Positions 16,188 to 24,802 of a DNA stretch of 64,000 nucleotides are shown here, one piece after another; positions within the stretch are counted from its first letter, which is position 1, and the number at the start of each line of letters is the position of its first letter. Under the pieces are notes generated by a model that worked only from the letters and a program-made list of their open reading frames with translations, did not search any database and was not told the DNA's origin. The stretch covers positions 1-64,000 of the forward strand of contig CALXHI010000019.1 in assembly GCA_944388075.1 (NCBI GenBank). The letters are read 5' to 3'. This stretch comes from an uncultured Clostridia bacterium (lineage in GTDB: Bacteria > Bacillota > Clostridia > Oscillospirales > Ruminococcaceae). Both the position numbers and the translations under genes were made by a program.

Positions 16188-18827
16188 TTATTTTTTCTTC
16201 ATCATGGTGCGCTGAATTGCCTTAACAATTTCGACAATCGGGATGATGGTTGCGGAGATACCTGCCGCCAGCAGATACTGTACCGGCTCAAGCGGCACGA
16301 GCGAGAAGATATTCTGCAAGCCGGGGATAAAGATGACAGGCATGGTCAACAGGAACGAAAGGCCGACTGCACCAAGCAACGCTTTATTATGGGTGTGCAT
16401 GGTGAAGATCGAGCCATGCAGGCTGCGCATATTCCAAGCGTGGAACAATTCACAGAGTGCCAGTGTCATGAACGCCATGGTTTCGCCGGCTTCATGCGAG
16501 GTCATTGCACCGATCACATAAGAGGTCAGCGTCAGTACCCCAATCAACACGCCCTGCCAGAGCAGATTAATGCCCAAACCCTCTGCGAAGATATGCGCCT
16601 TGCTGTCACGGGGTTTGCGGTTCATGATGCCGCGCTCGGCAGGCTCCATGCCCAGTGCAATGGCAGGGAAGCAATCGGTCACGAGATTGATCCAGAGCAG
16701 ATGCACCGGCTCAAAAATGACGAACGAACCGCCGGTCAATGCGCCGAGACCAAGCGTTGCAACCAAAATGCAAACGACCTCACTCAGGTTACTCGACAGC
16801 AGGAACTGAATGGCTTTCCGGATATTGTCATAAATACGGCGGCCTTCCTCGACTGCACCGACAATTGTGGCAAAGTTATCATCGGTCAGCACCATATCGG
16901 CGACGTTTTTCGTAACGTCCGTACCGGTAATACCCATGCCGACACCGATATCGGCACTCTTGATGGACGGAGCATCGTTGACACCGTCACCGGTCATAGC
17001 AGCAATCTTGCCCTGATCCTTCCAGGCATTGACGATCCGCACCTTATGCTCCGGCTGCACACGGGCATACACGCTGTAGTTTTCAATGGTTTTGTTCAGC
17101 TCTTCGTCGGAAATCTTGGAAAGCTCCGCACCGGTCAGCACCTGACCTTCATCGGTCAGAATGCCAAGCTCCTTGGCGATGGCAACAGCGGTATCTTTAT
17201 GGTCACCGGTAATCATGACCGGACGAATACCCGCACTGCGGCAGACGGTAATGGCATCCTTCACCTCCGGACGCACCGGATCGATCATACCGGTCATACC
17301 GATGTAAATCAAATCCTGCTCAAGGGTTTCGGGTTTGCTGTCAGCCGGCAGGGCGTCATACTCCCGATAAGCAGCCAACAGCACACGCAATGCCTGATCT
17401 GCCATTTCCTTGTTGGATTTCAAAATTTGTTCCCGGTCGGCATCGGTCATCGAACGCACCTGACCGTTATCGAGAATGCGTGTGCAGCGGCGCAGCACTT
17501 CATCGGGCGCACCCTTGGTGTACTGCACAAAGCCATCGTCCGTTTTATGCACGGTAGACATCATCTTACGCATGGAGTCAAACGGTGCCTCGCTGACACG
17601 GGGAGCAGCCGTTTCCAACTCATATTTCTTCAGACTGCGCTTATTGGCATAGACCACCAAGGCTGCCTCCGTCGGCTCGCCGGTGACGGTGTCATCGGTA
17701 TTCAGCACCGCATCACAGCACAATGCCATCGCCTTTGCCAGCAAATCTTCATCCTGTGTAGATGCCGTCACAACGGTCATCTTGTTCTGGGTCAAGGTAC
17801 CGGTCTTGTCGCTGCAAATGACTTCTGCACAGCCCAGTGCTTCAACCGCCGTCAGACGGCGAATGACCGCACCACGCTTCGACATATTCGTCACACCGAT
17901 GGAAAGCACAACCGTAACAACGGCAGCCAAGCCTTCCGGAATCGCAGCAACCGCAAGGCTGACAGAAATCATAAACTTCTCGAGGAACAGATTCAGCGTC
18001 AGCTTATCGCCGTGTGCAAGCTCCTCGATGATGGCAATCATCATGATGAGGACGCAGATAGCCAACACACCGACCGACAGAATTTTGCTGAGCTGATCGA
18101 GCTTTCTCTGCAACGGTGTCTGTCCTTCTTCGGTATTGGCAATTGCACCGGCAATCTTACCCATTTCGGTCTGCATACCCGTTGCCGTTACAACAGCCGT
18201 GGCTCTGCCATATACGATGCTCGAACCCATGTAGAGCATATTGCTGCGGTCGCCGAGCGGAACTTCCTCGCCCGTCAGCACATCGCTCTGCTTCTCCGAC
18301 GGCACGCTCTCACCGGTCAGTGCCGCTTCTTCGGATTTCAGAGCCGCACAATCGAGAATACGGCAGTCCGCCGGAACGCTGTCACCGGCTTCGAGATGTA
18401 CCACGTCGCCGACAACCAACTCCGCACTCGGCACCACCATCACCGCACCATTGCGGACAACCTTGCTCTGTGCCGCACTCATCTTCTGCAATGCCTCAAT
18501 GGCAGCCTCTGCCTTATTCTCCTGATAGACACCGAGTACGGCATTGGCAATGACAACAGCGAGAATGATGAACACATCCGCTTCCAGCTTGCCTTCGGAA
18601 ATCAATCCGGTGATTGCAGAAATCACTGCCGCTGCAATCAGCACCAAAATCATCGGGTCTTTCAGCTGCTCAATAAATCTCGCAAGCAGCGTGACCTTGG
18701 GCGGCTGTTCCAATTCATTCGGACCGTTTTCCGCAAGGCGTTTGGCCGCTTCGTCCTTGCTCAAGCCGGTATCGGAGCTTTTCAGCTCTTCCAGTACGGC
18801 GTCCTTTGACATCAAATACGCTTTCAT
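16188..18827 (-). CDS. P-type Ca2+-transporting ATPase (SERCA type)
   Basis: This 879-residue pump exports a divalent cation, most likely Ca2+. It has the actuator motif LTGESVPSEK, the phosphorylated aspartate D340 in CSDKTGTLTQ, the nucleotide-domain motif MITGDHKDTA and the hinge TGDGVNDAPSIKSADIGVGMG. Membrane residues that bind Ca2+ in SERCA are present: AIPEGLAA in M4 and NLVTDCFPAIALG in M6. Length is that of bacterial PMR1/SERCA-like enzymes. The ATG at 18827 has AAAGG 9 bases upstream; the ATG at 18836 touches that site. It has a long leader with a terminator-like structure, so it may be controlled by attenuation. Confidence 0.92.
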   Translation of the reverse strand: MKAYLMSKDAVLEELKSSDTGLSKDEAAKRLAENGPNELEQPPKVTLLARFIEQLKDPMILVLIAAAVISAITGLISEGKLEADVFIILAVVIANAVLGVYQENKAEAAIEALQKMSAAQSKVVRNGAVMVVPSAELVVGDVVHLEAGDSVPADCRILDCAALKSEEAALTGESVPSEKQSDVLTGEEVPLGDRSNMLYMGSSIVYGRATAVVTATGMQTEMGKIAGAIANTEEGQTPLQRKLDQLSKILSVGVLAICVLIMMIAIIEELAHGDKLTLNLFLEKFMISVSLAVAAIPEGLAAVVTVVLSIGVTNMSKRGAVIRRLTAVEALGCAEVICSDKTGTLTQNKMTVVTASTQDEDLLAKAMALCCDAVLNTDDTVTGEPTEAALVVYANKRSLKKYELETAAPRVSEAPFDSMRKMMSTVHKTDDGFVQYTKGAPDEVLRRCTRILDNGQVRSMTDADREQILKSNKEMADQALRVLLAAYREYDALPADSKPETLEQDLIYIGMTGMIDPVRPEVKDAITVCRSAGIRPVMITGDHKDTAVAIAKELGILTDEGQVLTGAELSKISDEELNKTIENYSVYARVQPEHKVRIVNAWKDQGKIAAMTGDGVNDAPSIKSADIGVGMGITGTDVTKNVADMVLTDDNFATIVGAVEEGRRIYDNIRKAIQFLLSSNLSEVVCILVATLGLGALTGGSFVIFEPVHLLWINLVTDCFPAIALGMEPAERGIMNRKPRDSKAHIFAEGLGINLLWQGVLIGVLTLTSYVIGAMTSHEAGETMAFMTLALCELFHAWNMRSLHGSIFTMHTHNKALLGAVGLSFLLTMPVIFIPGLQNIFSLVPLEPVQYLLAAGISATIIPIVEIVKAIQRTMMKKK

Positions 18828-18848
18828 GGTGTTCATCCTTTCCCAATC

Positions 18849-18896
18849 GCGGCAGCATCCTGCAAGGTCCTCTTGCCCATGCTATGCGATGCCGCC
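18849..18896 (-). promoter_or_regulatory. Hairpin in the Ca2+ ATPase leader
   Basis: On the minus strand GCGGCATC pairs with the GATGCTGCCGC segment (three-base bulge), enclosing GCAAG-AGGAC-CTTGC. The structure sits 20 bases before the start codon. Confidence 0.5.
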
Positions 18897-18923
18897 TGCA
18901 TTATGATGTACCCATTGTGACAG

Positions 18924-19015
18924 AAAAACAAAAAGACTCCCACCCTGACTCTTTCTCCAATCGGGCACTCGGCGCAGTGCCTGTGCGGAGCATTACGAGT
19001 CAAAACGAAAGTCTT
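18924..19015 (-). promoter_or_regulatory. Nested-stem terminator or attenuator before the Ca2+ ATPase
   Basis: On the minus strand four helices nest in line: AAGACT/AGTCTT, TGACTC/GAGTCA, CTCC/GGAG and GGCACT/AGTGCC, parted by asymmetric internal loops, and then TTTTTGTTTTT. This is an intrinsic terminator fused to a structured RNA. It lies 100 bases before the ATPase start and 270 bases after rpmB, so it may end rpmB transcripts or act as an ion-responsive attenuator. I do not find the GGGGAGUA motif of the yybP-ykoY riboswitch. Confidence 0.55.
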
Positions 19016-19284
19016 GCCTTTTCAGTTCATGCGGTTTTGTATGTTTGCGCATATGATCCAACATCACAAAACGAGCCGACGCAATGAAACCGAAGCAGCC
19101 ATTTGGGCAGGGGCAGTTCTGTTTCTCTTCGCCAAGTGGAATGTGTCAAACGCCGCAGCAAAGCCATGGGTATGCCTGCATACTGCGTTCACGCCTTGTT
19201 GTCTCGCATACAACAAACGGAGTATCCGAAACCGACGGTCGAATACCCCATTTGCATTTCGCTAAACGTTGTCCGGGCTTTGCA
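19016..19284. other. Non-coding gap between rpmB and the ATPase leader
   Basis: No credible protein is seen. On the minus strand just after rpmB there is a 10-bp hairpin, GGGGTATTCG against CGGATACTCC (19223-19254), and a TTGTTGT/ACAACAA hairpin. The remaining sequence has no promoter that I can support. Plus-strand frames here have no ribosome binding sites and no recognisable domains. Confidence 0.5.
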
Positions 19285-19476
19285 TCAACCGTTTGCACGC
19301 TGAACCTTGCCGGAGCGCAGGCATCTGGAGCAAACATAGATGTGGCAGGGAGCACCCTTCACGATTGCCTTTACACGCATCACATTGGGCTTCCAGGTAC
19401 GATTGGTTCGACGGTGCGAGTGAGAAACACGAATGCCAAACGTAACGCCCTTGCCGCAGATTTCACATTTTGCCAT
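19285..19476 (-). CDS. rpmB: 50S ribosomal protein L28
   Basis: This 63-residue protein is L28 of the large ribosomal subunit: MAKCEICGKGVTFGIRVSHS, then RRTNRTWKPNVMRVK and VCSRCLRSGKV. It keeps the two CxxC pairs (residues about 4-7 and 52-55) of the zinc-binding form, which means it belongs to the Zn-replete L28 type. The ATG at 19476 follows AAAGGAGG. It stands alone with its own promoter, as rpmB often does in clostridia. Confidence 0.96.
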   Translation of the reverse strand: MAKCEICGKGVTFGIRVSHSHRRTNRTWKPNVMRVKAIVKGAPCHIYVCSRCLRSGKVQRANG

Positions 19477-19513
19477 AGCTGGCACCTCCTTTACAGACTA
19501 GTGAACAGTATCT

Positions 19514-19542
19514 ATTCTACCAGATATCCTCGAAAAAAGCAA
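19514..19542 (-). promoter_or_regulatory. rpmB promoter
   Basis: On the minus strand TTGCTT (19542-19537) and TAGAAT (19519-19514) are separated by 17 bp. Confidence 0.75.
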
Positions 19543-19601
19543 GCGTTTTTTTCATTTTCTTGAAAATTTATCAGAATTGACCGAAAAATTACACTTGATG
19601 C

Positions 19602-19630
19602 TTGAAAAGAGCCGCATTTTATTGTATAAT
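19602..19630 (+). promoter_or_regulatory. Promoter of the S2P protease-scpAB operon
   Basis: TTGAAA at 19602-19607 and TATAAT at 19625-19630 are 17 bp apart; the ATG at 19673 has AAAGGA. Confidence 0.82.
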
Positions 19631-19672
19631 AGCACTATATCTACCACGACGAAAACGAAAGGATGAATTCCC

Positions 19673-20347
19673 ATGATTGAGAATTACGAAATTCTGCAAT
19701 ACCTCATTCACGCTTTGGTGATATTGCTCTTTCTGCCTTTGCACGAATATGCCCACGCTTGGACGGCATATAAGCTCGGCGACGACACCGCAAGCTATCA
19801 GGGCCGTTTGACACTCAACCCCTTTGCCCATCTGGATTTGCTCGGCACGATCTGTATGCTGGTCGCCGGATTTGGCTGGGCAAAGCCCGTCCCGATCAAC
19901 CCCAATAAATTCAACCGCAAGCACAGCATCCGATTCGGTATCGCTGTCACGGCACTGGCAGGTCCGGTCAGCAATTTGCTTGTCGGTCTGGTCGGCATGA
20001 TTTTGTGGCAGGTCTATTCCATTCTGCCGTTCACCCTTGAAACCGATGCGGATTGGAACCGCTATCAGCTGATTGCGTTCATGCTCTACTATTTCGTGAT
20101 CGTCAACATCAATCTGGCGATTTTCAACCTGATTCCGATTCCGCCGCTGGACGGCTCTAAAATCCTGAGCTATTTCACTTCCGCCAAATGGGAACGTTAT
20201 CTCCAAAACAACTATATGGTTGTGCAAATCGTCTTTTTGCTGCTTCTGATGACCAGCATTCTGTCGAAGCCGATTTCTTGGATCAGCGGCTGGGTGTTCG
20301 ACGGCTTTGCATTCATCACGAGCTGGATCCCATTGCTGTTCGGTTGA
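19673..20347 (+). CDS. Site-2 protease family membrane metalloprotease (M50)
   Basis: This 224-residue protein has about five membrane helices. The zinc motif HEYAH (H24, E25, H28) lies in the first helix and the third ligand in NLIPIPPLDGSKIL near residue 150. It belongs to the short M50B proteins without PDZ domain that precede scpA in many Firmicutes. Its substrate is unknown; it may process membrane-bound regulators. The scpA start lies 4 bases past its stop, so the genes are coupled. Confidence 0.92.
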   Translation: MIENYEILQYLIHALVILLFLPLHEYAHAWTAYKLGDDTASYQGRLTLNPFAHLDLLGTICMLVAGFGWAKPVPINPNKFNRKHSIRFGIAVTALAGPVSNLLVGLVGMILWQVYSILPFTLETDADWNRYQLIAFMLYYFVIVNINLAIFNLIPIPPLDGSKILSYFTSAKWERYLQNNYMVVQIVFLLLLMTSILSKPISWISGWVFDGFAFITSWIPLLFG

Positions 20348-20351
20348 TGCC

Positions 20352-21113
20352 ATGCAGACGCTATCGTTTCATTTACCGGTCTTTGATGGGCCGATGGATT
20401 TGCTGCTGCATTTAATCGCCAAGCACAAGCTCAATATCTGCGACATTGAAATTTCCGTCCTGCTCGAACAGTATCTGCTCTACATTCAGCAGTGTGCCGA
20501 GCAGGATTATGAGCTGGCAGGCGAATTTCTCGAGATGGCAGCACGCCTGATCTGGATGAAAACCGCCTCGCTGCTGCCGGCACCGGAAGAAGCAGAAGCG
20601 GTCAAAAAGGAACTGGAAGGCGCATTGATCGAATACTCCCTCTGCAAGCTGGCAGCCGAACATCTGCGCACCTGCTATCAGGGGGATCTGCTTTTTGTAC
20701 GCAAGCCGATTTCCCTGCCGGTAGATGTCACCTACCGCCGCAGCCATCCGGCAGCCGATCTGCTCGACACCTACCGCAAAATGGGCTGCAAACGCATACC
20801 CGACAGCGAACGGGAACAGCAGCTCGAGGAAAAGATCCATGCCGTGGTCAAACAGCAATATGTCACAACGGTATCCTCAAAAGTTGTGTTTATTCTGCGG
20901 CAGTTTTTCCATACGGAGGCATTGAGCCTGACCGTGCTATTTGACGGTCTGCGCACCCGTACCGAACGTGTGGCGCTATTCTTGGCGATTCTCGAATTGA
21001 CCAAAGCCGGCAGAATCCTCATCAGCGAGGACGGCACCATGCTCACCATGCGCAAACGGGAAGATTTGCTGACCGGAAAACGCATTCGCCGCATGGCTGA
21101 ATCAAACACCTGA
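20352..21113 (+). CDS. scpA: Segregation and condensation protein A
   Basis: This 253-residue protein is the kleisin of the bacterial SMC complex. It starts with FHLPVFDGPMDLLLHLIAKH and KLNICDIEISVLLEQYL, and ends with a winged-helix domain containing ILELTKAGRILISEDG. The ATG at 20352 gives the conserved start; a longer frame begins inside the upstream gene. There is no good Shine-Dalgarno site, which fits translation coupling with the protease gene. ScpA bridges SMC heads together with ScpB, encoded next. Confidence 0.95.
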   Translation: MQTLSFHLPVFDGPMDLLLHLIAKHKLNICDIEISVLLEQYLLYIQQCAEQDYELAGEFLEMAARLIWMKTASLLPAPEEAEAVKKELEGALIEYSLCKLAAEHLRTCYQGDLLFVRKPISLPVDVTYRRSHPAADLLDTYRKMGCKRIPDSEREQQLEEKIHAVVKQQYVTTVSSKVVFILRQFFHTEALSLTVLFDGLRTRTERVALFLAILELTKAGRILISEDGTMLTMRKREDLLTGKRIRRMAESNT

Positions 21114-21127
21114 CAAAGGGAAGGACT

Positions 21128-21769
21128 ATGAAATTGGAAACACTTTGCTCGGCCATGGAGGCCATTTTGTTTGCGGCAGGCGAACCGTTGGAGGGCAATC
21201 GTATTGCCGAGGCACTGGAAATCCCGCCGGAATCGGTACGGCAGCTTGCCGATTTGATTGCCGAACGCTATGAGAAAGCGAGCGGCTTGCAGCTGCTGCG
21301 GCTCGATGATACCTACCAGATTACCACCAAACCCGAACATGCCGAAGTTATTCGCCGAGTGCTTGAGGTCAAGCGCAATGCGCCGCTGTCCAATGCCGCC
21401 ATGGAGGTATTGACCATCATCGCCTACAATCAGCCCGTCACAAAGGGCTTTGTCGAACGGGTACGCGGCGTAGACAGCAGCACGGTAGTCAACACGCTAG
21501 TCGAACGCGGTCTATTGGAAGAAGCCGGACGGATCGAAGTCCCGGGCAGACCGCTGACTTATCGCACGACCGCACAGTTTTTACGCTGTTTCGGGATTTC
21601 GTCATTGGCGGAATTGCCGCCGCTGCCCAATTCAGACACGCCATCGCTGTTTGACCTGTCGCCGGAGGATATCCCTGCGCCTGCATCTGCGGAGGAACAG
21701 CCGGAGGACGACACCGAAGCCGACCCGACCGAAACCATTGAGGCAGAATCCGAAACAGATTCGGAATAG
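21128..21769 (+). CDS. scpB: Segregation and condensation protein B
   Basis: This 213-residue protein has two winged-helix domains: residues 1-80 include AMEAILFAAGEPLEGNRIAEAL and residues 85-165 include LSNAAMEVLTIIAYNQPVTK and YRTTAQFLRCFGISSLAELPPLP. The acidic tail (about 170-213) is rich in Glu/Asp/Thr. It dimerises and binds ScpA in the condensin-like complex that compacts and partitions the chromosome. It lies 14 bases after scpA with GGGAAGGA as binding site. Confidence 0.95.
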   Translation: MKLETLCSAMEAILFAAGEPLEGNRIAEALEIPPESVRQLADLIAERYEKASGLQLLRLDDTYQITTKPEHAEVIRRVLEVKRNAPLSNAAMEVLTIIAYNQPVTKGFVERVRGVDSSTVVNTLVERGLLEEAGRIEVPGRPLTYRTTAQFLRCFGISSLAELPPLPNSDTPSLFDLSPEDIPAPASAEEQPEDDTEADPTETIEAESETDSE

Positions 21770-21849
21770 CGCAATCCGCTGCCGCAAAATACCACAAATT
21801 CATACAATTGTTGCATGGATGGTTTTTCCTGTTTTGTATGCTCTGTGTC

Positions 21850-21878
21850 TTGCAATTTCAGTGCTTTTATGCTATAAT
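21850..21878 (+). promoter_or_regulatory. Promoter of the P-loop ATPase/oxoacid oxidoreductase unit
   Basis: TTGCAA at 21850-21855 and TATAAT at 21873-21878 are 17 bp apart; AAAGGAG precedes the ATG at 21938. Confidence 0.82.
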
Positions 21879-21937
21879 ATAGGATAATCCGAGCGGAATT
21901 TTGCTCGGCAGCCCAATGCAAAGGAGCCGATCGCCCC

Positions 21938-22624
21938 ATGTATCCCTATAAAAAAATTACGGTTGTCACCGGACACTACGGCTCCGGCAAAACCAACTAT
22001 ACGACCGCACTTGCCTTAGAGCTTGCCAAAACCGGTCAACCGGTCACGGTTGCGGATTTCGACTTGGTCAATCCTTATTTCCGCACCGCTGACTTCAAAG
22101 ACGCATTCGCACAACGAGGCATTACACTGCGTGCGCCGGACTATGCCAACACCAATGTCGATATTCCGAGCGTGCAATTCGATTTGGGCGGTCTTGCCGC
22201 CGAGCCGGGCTATCTGCTGATCGATGTGGGCGGCGATGATGACGGTGCCGTGGCACTCGGTCGTTATGCCCATGTACTCAACAGCTATGCAGAAACCGGC
22301 GAACTGGATATGCTTGCGGTGGTATCGTTCCGCCGCTACCTTACCCGCACCGCAGCGGAAACTGAACAGTACTTACGCAGCATCGAGAAAGCCAGCCGTA
22401 TGCGCCTGACCGGCATCGTCAACAATACCAATCTCGGACCGGAAACCACAACGGAAATGATTCTCGAGAGCATGCCGGAATGCCTTGCCCTCTCCAAGCA
22501 TATGCAGTTGCCGATTATCTGTGTGACTGCGCCGGATTTCGTCCCGGCACCGAGCATTCCGGAGCATACAGTGATGCAGGTGCCTGTCGCCGTACATCTC
22601 CCGTGGATACCGGCTGTACTCTAA
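21938..22624 (+). CDS. P-loop ATPase of the MinD/CobB type
   Basis: This 228-residue protein has Walker A VTGHYGSGKTNYT at residues about 10-20, then ADFDLVNPYFRTADF (a switch-like Asp region) and LLIDVGGDDDGAVALGRYA (Walker B region). It is a SIMIBI-class nucleotide-binding protein close to MinD/CobQ/CobB ATPases. Its position directly before a ferredoxin and three oxoacid oxidoreductase genes is conserved in clostridia, so it may help load cofactors or assemble the oxidoreductase, but no function is proven. Confidence 0.82.
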   Translation: MYPYKKITVVTGHYGSGKTNYTTALALELAKTGQPVTVADFDLVNPYFRTADFKDAFAQRGITLRAPDYANTNVDIPSVQFDLGGLAAEPGYLLIDVGGDDDGAVALGRYAHVLNSYAETGELDMLAVVSFRRYLTRTAAETEQYLRSIEKASRMRLTGIVNNTNLGPETTTEMILESMPECLALSKHMQLPIICVTAPDFVPAPSIPEHTVMQVPVAVHLPWIPAVL

Positions 22625-22754
22625 CTTTGCATTCAGCAGCAGTCGCTGATGAATAGAACCGCAGCATTCCTCCGAATGGCACGGTTCAAAAATCCCGACA
22701 GCAGATGCTTCGCTTTCCCGGAACATCCAATGTCAGAAAGGAATGGTATCTTTT

Positions 22755-22961
22755 ATGGCAAAAATGACTGTCATTTTTGATCGCTGCAAGGGCTGTGAGC
22801 TTTGCACAACGGCATGTCCCAAGCATATCGTTGCCATCCAGCACGAAAAGCGAAACAAAGAGGGCGTATTTACGGCATACTGCACGGACGATACTGCTTG
22901 CATCGGCTGTGCGATGTGTGCAATGATGTGCCCTGACTGTGCCATCGTCGTAGAAAAATAA
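22755..22961 (+). CDS. Ferredoxin-type subunit (2x4Fe-4S) of the 2-oxoacid oxidoreductase
   Basis: This 68-residue protein has two CxxCxxCxxxC clusters, CKGCELCTTACPK and CIGCAMCAMMCPDC, which bind two [4Fe-4S] centres. It is the delta/electron-transfer subunit that passes electrons from the TPP subunit to external ferredoxin. The ATG at 22755 lies 12 bases after AAAGGA; an upstream ATG at 22743 abuts that site. It precedes the alpha subunit by 21 bases. Confidence 0.93.
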   Translation: MAKMTVIFDRCKGCELCTTACPKHIVAIQHEKRNKEGVFTAYCTDDTACIGCAMCAMMCPDCAIVVEK

Positions 22962-22982
22962 AACGGAAAGGAAGCGTTTTCA

Positions 22983-24044
22983 TTGGAAAAAGTCTTAATG
23001 AAAGGCAATGAAGCTCTCGCCGAGGCCGCCATTCGTGCCGGCTGCAAGTGCTTCTTTGGCTACCCGATCACTCCCCAAACGGAGCTGTCCGAATATCTCT
23101 CCAAGCAAATGCCCAAGCGTGGCGGCGTGTTCCTGCAAGCAGAATCCGAAGTCGCTGCCATCAACATGGTGCTCGGTGCCGCTGCAACCGGTACCCGTGT
23201 TATGACCTCCTCGTCCTCGCCCGGCGTTTCGCTGAAGTCCGAGGGCATCTCGTACATCGCAGGCTCTGATGTGCCTGCCCTGATTATCAATGTTCAGCGC
23301 GGCGGTCCCGGTCTGGGCGGTATTCAGCCCTCGCAAGCAGACTACTGGCAGGCTACCAAGGGTCTGGGGCATGGTGACTTCCACCTGATCATCCTTGCCC
23401 CGAACTCCGTACAGGAAGTCGTCAACCTCGTCAGCAAGGCATTCGAGCTGGGCGAAACCTATCGCACCCCCGTGATGCTGCTCTCCGATGGTCTGCTCGG
23501 TCAGATGATGGAGCCGGTTGCGTTCCCGGACATTCAAGCCAATGAAGCCGATAAGTCCGGCTGGGCCGCTGACGGCACGAAGATGGCACGTCCGCACCAC
23601 ATCGTCAACTCCCTCTATATCGAAGCAAACGATTTGGAAGAGATCGTTCGCCGGCGTTATGAGCGTTACGCAAAGATCGAAGAAACCGAGACTATGGCAG
23701 AATGTTACCTGACCGATGACGCAGAAATCGTTGTCACTGCATTCGGTGCAACCTCTCGTATCGTCAAGTCTGCCGTCAATAAGGCAAGAGCCGAGGGCAT
23801 CAAGGTCGGTATGTTCCGTCCGATTACCCTGTGGCCGTTCCCGAAGAAGGAACTGAATACTGCCTGTGCCAACGCAAAGGCTGTGCTCTCTGTTGAGATG
23901 AGCATGGGTCAGATGATCGACGATGTCAAGCTGGCACTCAACTGCAAGCTGCCGGTTTCCTTCTATGGCAGAACGGGTGGTGTCATCCCGACCCCGAATG
24001 AGGTCCTGGATGAGATCAGAAAACTGAACGGAGGTGCACAGTAA
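22983..24044 (+). CDS. vorB: 2-oxoacid:ferredoxin oxidoreductase alpha subunit (VorB-like), TTG start
   Basis: This 353-residue subunit has FFGYPITPQTELSEYL, then FLQAESEVAAINMVLGAAATG with RVMTSSSSPGVSL, the signatures of the pyrimidine-binding subunit of ketoacid:ferredoxin oxidoreductases. It is most like VorB/KorA, which oxidise branched-chain 2-oxoacids or 2-oxoglutarate with CoA. The start is TTG at 22983, since AAAGGAAG is well spaced and no in-frame ATG fits before MKGNEALAE. Its stop overlaps the ATG of the next gene by one base. Confidence 0.9.
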   Translation: MEKVLMKGNEALAEAAIRAGCKCFFGYPITPQTELSEYLSKQMPKRGGVFLQAESEVAAINMVLGAAATGTRVMTSSSSPGVSLKSEGISYIAGSDVPALIINVQRGGPGLGGIQPSQADYWQATKGLGHGDFHLIILAPNSVQEVVNLVSKAFELGETYRTPVMLLSDGLLGQMMEPVAFPDIQANEADKSGWAADGTKMARPHHIVNSLYIEANDLEEIVRRRYERYAKIEETETMAECYLTDDAEIVVTAFGATSRIVKSAVNKARAEGIKVGMFRPITLWPFPKKELNTACANAKAVLSVEMSMGQMIDDVKLALNCKLPVSFYGRTGGVIPTPNEVLDEIRKLNGGAQ

Positions 24045-24802
24045 TGGCTGTTGTGTTTGAAAGACCGAAGTCCTTGTGTGATGTGCGTCTGCACTACTGT
24101 GCCGGCTGCACCCATGGTATCATTCACCGTTTGGTCTGTGAGGTCATTGATGAAATGGGACTGGAGGGCGAAACCGTCGGCGTGTGCCCGGTTGGCTGCT
24201 CCGTATTCGCATACAATTACTTCAATTGCGATATGATCGAAGCACCGCACGGTCGTGCCCCGGCCGTTGCCACCGGCGTCAAGCGTGCAAAGCCGGAGCT
24301 GACCGTGTTCACCTATCAGGGTGACGGCGACTTAGCCGCCATCGGTACGGCAGAAACGGTTCACGCTGCAACCAGAAGTGAGAATATCGTTGTCATTTTC
24401 GTCAACAACGGTACTTACGGCATGACCGGCGGTCAGATGGCACCGACCACGCTGCCCGGTCAGGTGACCACCACCACGCCCTACGGCAGAGATCCCAAGA
24501 CCGCCGGCTATCCGGTTCGTGTCTGTGAGATGCTTGCCACCTTGACCGGTACTTCCTACGCCGTCCGCACGGCTGTGGATACCGTTCCGCATATCCGTGA
24601 AACCAAGAAGGCTATCCGTAAGGCATTCGAGATGCAGAAGGCCGGCAAGGGGTTCTCCATCGTTGAGATTCTATCGACCTGCCCGTCCAACTGGGGTCTG
24701 ACGCCGAAGGAGTCCATCAAGCGTCTGCAAGAGGAGTGTATTCCGTACTATCCGCTGGGCGTTTACAAGGATATTGATCAGGAAGGAGGCGAGCGGAAAT
24801 GA
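24044..24802 (+). CDS. 2-oxoacid:ferredoxin oxidoreductase beta subunit (TPP-binding)
   Basis: This 252-residue subunit binds thiamine pyrophosphate: HYCAGCTHGIIHRL, VGVCPVGCSVF, AVATGVKRAKPELTVFTYQGDGDLAAIG (the GDGD..IG metal/TPP motif) and FVNNGTYGMTGGQMAPTT. It decarboxylates the oxoacid and hands the acyl group to CoA. It overlaps the gamma subunit gene by four bases (ATGA). Substrate choice (2-oxoisovalerate, 2-oxoglutarate or arylpyruvate) is not decided by the sequence. Confidence 0.92.
   Translation: MAVVFERPKSLCDVRLHYCAGCTHGIIHRLVCEVIDEMGLEGETVGVCPVGCSVFAYNYFNCDMIEAPHGRAPAVATGVKRAKPELTVFTYQGDGDLAAIGTAETVHAATRSENIVVIFVNNGTYGMTGGQMAPTTLPGQVTTTTPYGRDPKTAGYPVRVCEMLATLTGTSYAVRTAVDTVPHIRETKKAIRKAFEMQKAGKGFSIVEILSTCPSNWGLTPKESIKRLQEECIPYYPLGVYKDIDQEGGERK

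Noticed and set aside
18849..19015. yybP-ykoY (Mn2+) riboswitch upstream of the Ca2+ ATPase.
   Set aside because: The conserved GGGGAGUA loop and its pairing partner are missing, despite a superficially similar GGCAAGA segment.
19014..19265. A plus-strand frame of 83 codons beside rpmB.
   Set aside because: It lacks a ribosome binding site, has odd composition (many Cys, Trp and Arg) and overlaps structured minus-strand leader sequence.
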